Shown here: positions 60,501-64,000 of the stretch, one piece after another | How the letters are laid out: each line of letters begins with the position of its first letter | Position numbering within the stretch: position 1 is the stretch's first letter | Source of the DNA: Parvibaculum sp963696585 | GTDB taxonomy: Bacteria; Pseudomonadota; Alphaproteobacteria; Parvibaculales; Parvibaculaceae | NCBI GenBank assembly: GCA_963696585.1 | Contig: CAVOKW010000034.1 | Coordinates: 55,534-119,533 of the forward strand | Direction of reading: 5' to 3' | Length of the DNA: 64,000 nt | The notes under the pieces: model-generated | Databases searched by the model: none | What the model saw: the letters and a program-made list of their open reading frames with translations, nothing else | Told to the model about the DNA's origin: nothing | Translations under genes and position numbers: made by a program

Positions 60501-61456
60501 GGTGCGGCAGCGCGCGACAGTCCCGCCACCGACCATGTGCCGGGTCCGGTATATTTGTGCGCGATCTCGACGCGCGGCGTGAGCGTGCAATATTCGCTGC
60601 GCAGATCGTCGCCAAACCACGCAACGACCAGGGAGGCCGCCGCGACATTCGGGCACGTCGCCGCCAGTTGATCGAGCGCCAGCGTGAAGTCCGCCACGCC
60701 TTCGCCATTATGCATGTTGAGGCTGCGGCTTGCCGTCTCGCTCAGATAGTCGCGCTCCAGCACCGTGTCATAGACAAACTCGCCCGCGCCGGGAATGATC
60801 GTCACGGCCTTGACGCGCGCTTCGACATCGCTCAGTGAGCGAAACACCTCAACGGTGAGCTGCGGCAGGCGATTGCCGAAATCTGCGACATTCAGATTTT
60901 CAAACACGATATAGGCAAGCCCGCGATAGGCGGGACTTTCGCCTTCCACCGTCTCGATCAGCGGATCGGCGCTTTGCGTGTCATCGCCCTTATAGAGCCG
61001 CCATGTCACGCCGCTCAGATTGAGCAGGTTGCCATCGGCCCAGATGCGGCCAATGCGTGTGATCGGTCCGGCACAAAGGCCGAGCGCGAATGAAATCGAA
61101 TAGCTGTAATCGGTTCGGCTGACGCTGCCGCCGCCCTTGCCGCCGCTGCTTGTCGAGAGGGCATGTTCGAGATAATTGGTCGCCCATATGACCTGACCGG
61201 CAATGCGGGCGCGGCCATAAAGGCGCGGTATCGGTGCGCCTTCGCTCGACGCCATCACCTGCAAATCTGAAAGGCGCGGCCCCTGCCCGCTCGCCACGCC
61301 ACCAAAGAGCTTGCCATCAATATAGGCGCCGAGTGTCGCGCCCGCCGCCTGGCCAATCGCTGCGCCGGAGATTTGCGCCCCCAGCACCGACAGACCTTCG
61401 GGCAGCAGGGCGCTGCCCAGCGCCGAGCCCGCCGCACTTAAAACCAGGGTTGCCAT
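57569..61456 (-). CDS. GTA host-specificity/tail tip protein (gp15-like)
   Basis: 1295 residues, the size of GTA gp15. It begins MATLVLSAAGSALGSALLPE; the N-terminal part has YGRARIAGQVIWATNYLEHA. The middle contains the TIM-barrel-like domain typical of this family (WTWDARPFPAFPDLTEVWAD, TKISYAADWSEYGSHQPDEG). The C-terminal half is a phage-tail_3-type beta region. It would sit at the tail tip and bind the recipient surface. It follows the peptidase gene by 3 bp. Confidence 0.9.
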   Translation of the reverse strand: MATLVLSAAGSALGSALLPEGLSVLGAQISGAAIGQAAGATLGAYIDGKLFGGVASGQGPRLSDLQVMASSEGAPIPRLYGRARIAGQVIWATNYLEHALSTSSGGKGGGSVSRTDYSYSISFALGLCAGPITRIGRIWADGNLLNLSGVTWRLYKGDDTQSADPLIETVEGESPAYRGLAYIVFENLNVADFGNRLPQLTVEVFRSLSDVEARVKAVTIIPGAGEFVYDTVLERDYLSETASRSLNMHNGEGVADFTLALDQLAATCPNVAAASLVVAWFGDDLRSEYCTLTPRVEIAHKYTGPGTWSVAGLSRAAAPLVSTIEGRPAYGGTPSDASVIAALTDLKARGLTCVFYPFILMDVPPENARSDPWTGAPSQPAFPWRGRIKGSDAGIAAFFGTASASDFTVSGTSISYGGPNEWSYRRMVLHNACLCVAAGGVDAFLIGSELRGLTQFRNGAGHYPAVAALRDLAAEVRALLGATTKISYAADWSEYGSHQPDEGSGDLCFPLDPLWADANIDFVGIDNYLPVSDWREGAAHLDALAGTRSIYDVDYLRAGIAGGEYADWYYASDADRAAQIRTPITDAAYDKPWVYAAKDIKGWWSHAHYERDGGIERVTPTGWVPQGKPLWLTEIGCPAIDKGTNAPHLFVDPKSTESAVPPFSAGTRDDFLQRMFIDAQTSHWDPAVDGFEAAANPVSSVYGGRMVDPARVFFWTWDARPFPAFPDLTEVWADGENWQLGHWLNGRLGAAPLSELVQAILRDVDFDHAETGELAGIVDGFVIDRIMSPRDALASLMLARFFEACESEGAIRFRHLGSAPLLTLGPDDLAVADDGAEAGYRLTRGQESEVPRVVKFAYIDGGADYRQAAIESRRLEVRSERVSSTGLPIVSHQADMQRVADIWLQKTWVERETAKLSLPPSRLALDPGDVITLALADHAANYRLTRVSDAGARQMEAVASEASLYGVALAPPRKVTPERAASFGPVLAVFLDLPLITGTETPYAPRVAMAAEPWPGRVALYRETGDGLALDRTIDAMATIGRTLTPLAKGPTSRWDEANVLNLRLVSGTLASASEAAVLKGSNVAALETASGAWEIIQFRDAMLQADGSHELRGLLRGQAGSEGGMADMLASDARFVLLNGAISEIGMSEAERGLARDWRWGPATLAYDDATYQTATLSFEGVGLRPFSPVHPEAQREPGGDITLSWIRRTRVNGDSWAGTDVPLGEESEAYEVEIRDGASVKRVLACATPLVTYGVTEQLADFGSGSFTSLDITIYQISRSFGRGAGRSATLNV

Positions 61457-61459
61457 GGA

Positions 61460-61894
61460 TCAATCGCCAACAGGAAAAGAAAAAACAAAAGCCAGTCGCC
61501 GCGCCCACCAGGGCGTCAGCGATGTTTCAGTGACCGCATGGCCGCTATAGGCGTGGATCATGCGACCGGGGCTTGAAAGGATCGCCGCATGTTTGGCAAC
61601 AGCCTGCGGATTGAGCCGGAACAACAGGACATCGCCCGGTGTGGCATCCGTGATTGCGCGTTCGATGAGGTGTCGCCGCGCCGCTTCCGCCATGGCCTCG
61701 CTTGTACTGCGGGCTTCGGCCCAGTCCGGCGCATAGGCCGGGGGCGCTTCGGGTTCCGCGCCCACCACCTCGCGATAGACGCCGCGCACGAGGCCCAGGC
61801 AATCGCAGCCTGCGCCTTTCGCGCTTGCCTGATGCCGATAGGGCGTGCCGATCCAGCCGCGTGCCGCCGTTATGATGTCATCGCGTGTTGTCAT
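61460..61894 (-). CDS. NlpC/P60 family tail peptidase (GTA gp14-like)
   Basis: 144 residues from the ATG at 61894 (MTTRDDIITAARGWIGTPYR). The catalytic Cys is Cys32 in KGAGCDCLGLVRGVYREVVG, and a conserved His lies in VAKHAAILSSPGRMIHAYSG. It is the size of the phage NlpC family and is thought to cut peptidoglycan peptides during DNA entry. It lies between the gp13-like and gp15-like genes, the classical GTA order, and its start is within 2 bp of the gp13 stop. Confidence 0.92.
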   Translation of the reverse strand: MTTRDDIITAARGWIGTPYRHQASAKGAGCDCLGLVRGVYREVVGAEPEAPPAYAPDWAEARSTSEAMAEAARRHLIERAITDATPGDVLLFRLNPQAVAKHAAILSSPGRMIHAYSGHAVTETSLTPWWARRLAFVFSFPVGD

Positions 61895-61895
61895 G

Positions 61896-62783
61896 TCAGC
61901 GCCGCTGGCCGCCATCATTGGTGCCGTCGCTTGCGACCCTTGCCTGCACAAAGTCATTGCCTGGCATATGCGGGAAACCGCGAAAATTCAGTCCATTGCC
62001 AAATCGCGCGCAGCAGGTCGCATATTGCTTGTCGCAACCCGCGCTCACACTGAAGCGATCGCCTGCCGAAATCGCCCGCGCCAGGGGCTGCCACAGCTCA
62101 AGCACGCTGCCCGCCGCCTCAAGCCGGTGATCCTTGATCTCCATGACGGCCCCGGCATTCGCGCCATCAAGCGCCTTGACCTTGCCGCGTGTGAACCAGC
62201 CCCTGGCAAACGTTGCCAGACCCGAGACATGCAGCACGCGGTCCTGATCGGCACTGATAATCACGGCCTCGCCGCTATAGGTCGCGCTCTCAAGATCAAT
62301 GCCGCAACGTGTGTCACCGAGATCGGCGTCGCAACCATACTGATAGAGCCTGCCGGTCGACTGGTTGAGCGCATGGGCAAGGCCCCTGATCTCGGCGGTG
62401 AAATCGCCGCGTCCACGCGAGACTTCGCCGAGCGTCCCCTTGCGCATCAAAACGCGCATCGCGGGTGCCGCCCAGTTGACGCGCCAGATTTCAATATCCG
62501 CGCCATCATAGAGTCCCGCCGCCAGATCGGCCGCGTCGAGACGGTCAGACGACAAGGCCCCCATGAGATCGAGATTGTCGATTGCCAGACCGTTTGTTGT
62601 CTCAATGGCGCTTGCCGTGAATCCGCCTGCCGCCTCGCAGGTCAGTCCACCCATGTCGAGATCGCGGTCATGATCGGTGAATCCCGTCACGCTGCCATCG
62701 GCGCGCGTCAGTTTCCAGCAGGTGCATAGCGTCGTCGCGCCCGTGTCGAGATGGGCTTGCATGTCAGGGGAGAGGGATTTCAT
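61896..62783 (-). CDS. GTA gp13-like protein (DUF2163)
   Basis: 295 residues from the ATG at 62783 (MKSLSPDMQAHLDTGATTLC). Typical segments are TCWKLTRADGSVTGFTDHDR, ATNGLAIDN-like turns (ETTNGLAIDNLDLMGALSSD), YQYGCDADLGDTRCGIDLES, and the Cys-containing VSAGCDKQYATCCARFGNGL. The last pair, CDKQYATCCARFGN, is a hallmark of the family and resembles an iron-sulphur or zinc site at the tail hub. It precedes gp14 in the usual order. Confidence 0.92.
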   Translation of the reverse strand: MKSLSPDMQAHLDTGATTLCTCWKLTRADGSVTGFTDHDRDLDMGGLTCEAAGGFTASAIETTNGLAIDNLDLMGALSSDRLDAADLAAGLYDGADIEIWRVNWAAPAMRVLMRKGTLGEVSRGRGDFTAEIRGLAHALNQSTGRLYQYGCDADLGDTRCGIDLESATYSGEAVIISADQDRVLHVSGLATFARGWFTRGKVKALDGANAGAVMEIKDHRLEAAGSVLELWQPLARAISAGDRFSVSAGCDKQYATCCARFGNGLNFRGFPHMPGNDFVQARVASDGTNDGGQRR

Positions 62784-63011
62784 GTGGATCATACTTTTTC
62801 ATGAAGGTGTTGAGGCTGTCTTCCGGGCCTGTCCCCCTCACCCGCGCCGGACCTTCGGCCCGTCTCGCCCTCTCCCCTCGGGGGAGAGGGCAAGCGAACG
62901 TCCGTGAGCGCTTGTTTCTTTTCATTGTCATGCCCGGACTTGATCCGGACATCCAGAGCCCCGCTCACAATCCCCGGCAATGACGGAAATAAATTCGGGC
63001 CATCCCCGTCT
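62784..63011. repeat. Intergenic palindromic repeat sequence between gp12 and gp13
   Basis: 228 bp without a gene. It contains the inverted repeat CCTCTCCCC/GGGGAGAGG around 62865-62890 and the palindromic stretch ATGCCCGGACTTGATCCGGACAT at about 62930-62952. The latter resembles the dispersed intergenic palindromes of many Hyphomicrobiales genomes. It interrupts an otherwise tightly packed cluster. The function is unknown; copies elsewhere in the genome would confirm a repeat family. Confidence 0.6.
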
Positions 63012-63644
63012 TCACACCCTGATCTCGATCAGCGGAATGTCCGGCACAGCGCCGCCCGCAAAAGCCCCGAGATTGATGTCGAGATAATCCGTGTCAAAAC
63101 GCACCGGCACATCAAAGGCAAAACCCGCCGTGATGCTCGCTTCGGCCGGTGGCGGCGCGGCAAATGTCACCATGCCGCTCGCCGCATCGAGCGAAAAATC
63201 CGCCCCTTCCGATTTGGCAATGCCCGCCACGGCAATCAGCACCGATCCCGCCACGGGCTTGCGGATCGCGCGGACATAGCTCGCCGCACCGGAGACATAG
63301 GTTTTTACCATCTGAAAATCATGCGTCACGCCATCACCCGTGCCGATCCCCTGATCGAGCGCTGAGGGCGCCGCGCCCGGCGCAACAGATTTCCAGTCGG
63401 CCCGGTCTCGCCAGCGAAAACCATGCAAACGCCCATGCCGCGCCTCGAAAAAGGCGATCAGCGCATGGATGTCATCAAGCCCGCGCAAGCCATAGCCCGC
63501 ATTGTAGCGACGGCGGCTATCGGCCCAGGGGCTGTTGCGTTCCTCAAAACCCGAGCCAAGCGTCACGATTTCCGTGCGCCGCTCCGGTCCGCCACGCGCG
63601 CCAAGCGCGATTTCCAGCGGAAAGCGGATCTCGTGAAATGCCAT
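63012..63644 (-). CDS. GTA gp12-like protein (DUF2460)
   Basis: 210 residues from the ATG at 63644 (MAFHEIRFPLEIALGARGGP). Signature segments are RRTEIVTLGSGFEERNSPWA and DSRRRYNAGYGLRGLDDIHA, followed by FFEARHGRLHGFRWRDRADW. The C-terminal part is the strand-rich FDTDYLDINLGAFAGGAVPD then IPLIEIRV. The family is a distal tail component of GTAs. It starts 12 bp beyond the tape measure gene and is on the same strand. Confidence 0.92.
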   Translation of the reverse strand: MAFHEIRFPLEIALGARGGPERRTEIVTLGSGFEERNSPWADSRRRYNAGYGLRGLDDIHALIAFFEARHGRLHGFRWRDRADWKSVAPGAAPSALDQGIGTGDGVTHDFQMVKTYVSGAASYVRAIRKPVAGSVLIAVAGIAKSEGADFSLDAASGMVTFAAPPPAEASITAGFAFDVPVRFDTDYLDINLGAFAGGAVPDIPLIEIRV

Positions 63645-63655
63645 GCTGCACTCCT

Positions 63656-64000
63656 TCACATATTACGCTGGCCGCGCGTGCTCAGACGCGTCAGCAGGGC
63701 GGCGATTTGCGACTGCGAACGCATGAAACTCGCCGCATCGCTCGCCTGCACATTGAAAACGATATGCGTTGCGCCCTGACCGCCGCCGGCCGCGACTCCC
63801 AGGCGCCCGTCGCTGCCGCGTGCGAGCGGCATGATCGCTTCGGGTCCGGCTTCGCCTGCGAGCCCCATGCCGCCTTGCAGCGGAAACAGCATCGGACTTG
63901 AAAGCACGCCGCCCTTGACAAAGGGTTTGACGCGGCCCCCGGAAAAGACATTGCCATCGGCACTTGCCACCATCGACCCAAAAGCAGACCCAAGCGAGGA
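63656..64000 (-). CDS. GTA/phage tail tape-measure protein, C-terminal end (cut by window edge)
   Basis: The frame is open to the window edge. The visible 114 codons end the protein: SSLGSAFGSMVASADGNVFS, GGRVKPFVKGGVLSSPMLFP, and GLAGEAGPEAIMPLARGSDG then RLGV. The GEAGPEAIMPLxRGxDGxLGV motif is the typical end of tape-measure proteins, which set tail length. The following gp12-like gene confirms the GTA context. Confidence 0.85.
   Translation of the reverse strand, partial: SSLGSAFGSMVASADGNVFSGGRVKPFVKGGVLSSPMLFPLQGGMGLAGEAGPEAIMPLARGSDGRLGVAAGGGQGATHIVFNVQASDAASFMRSQSQIAALLTRLSTRGQRNM

Overview
The window looks like a chromosomal stretch of a GC-rich alphaproteobacterium, most likely of the order Hyphomicrobiales (Rhizobiales). 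The evidence is the order feuP-feuQ ... cycH-cycJ-cycK-cycL-degP-response regulator-histidine kinase-glnE, which is the order I know from Sinorhizobium and relatives, together with a PleC/PdhS-type kinase, Rhodobacter-type gene transfer agent (GTA) tail genes, and alphaproteobacterial orphan families. No rRNA, tRNA, CRISPR array, transposase or integrase was seen.

Layout. 1-1.9 kb: two acyl-CoA dehydrogenase genes (one cut by the window edge) and the decayed C-terminus of a third. 1.9-9.5 kb: a hypothetical gene, pepN, a PleC-like kinase, and then on the minus strand a membrane-anchored hypothetical protein and a TIGR03032 protein. 9.6-11.6 kb: a lipoprotein hydrolase, a TIGR02466 putative 2-oxoglutarate/iron oxygenase and an acetyltransferase-like gene, all on the plus strand. 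They converge on a giant repeat-rich autotransporter (11.8-17.9 kb, minus). From 18 to 41.5 kb every gene is on the minus strand: a gamma-glutamylpolyamine synthetase/oxidase-like pair; an ECF sigma/anti-sigma/periplasmic metal sensor/EF-hand operon; a GcvT-like protein with two CrtI-like oxidoreductases; glnE; a two-component pair; a DegP-type protease; an OsmC-hydrolase fusion; and the cytochrome c maturation genes, with a GH46 chitosanase-like gene inserted between cycJ and cycH.

41.6-49.9 kb is the accessory part, lying between feuQ and cycH. It holds a PAS histidine kinase with a TTG start, a conserved hypothetical protein, a YihY/BrkB membrane protein, a 36-codon ORF with a Shine-Dalgarno fully complementary to the 16S rRNA 3' end, a possible small RNA, a MazF/PemK-like pair and a surface-antigen-like lipoprotein. 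It also holds an AT-richer block of about 1 kb encoding two unknown membrane proteins, flanked by a 148-bp direct duplication of the 3' end of feuQ. This block is the best candidate for an undescribed element.

49.9-56.1 kb: feuQ, feuP and a PepSY protein, a nitroreductase, and an acyl-CoA dehydrogenase pair with a short-chain dehydrogenase. 56.3-64 kb: the distal end of a GTA tail cluster on the minus strand (tape measure end, gp12, gp13, gp14 peptidase, gp15 host-specificity protein, DUF2793 protein and two small ORFs).

Functional themes are envelope stress and signalling (five histidine kinases, DegP, an ECF system), periplasmic haem attachment, nitrogen control (GlnE, polyamine genes), lipid or aromatic acyl-CoA oxidation, and GTA particles. 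All assignments are from reading motifs by eye; no database search was possible.
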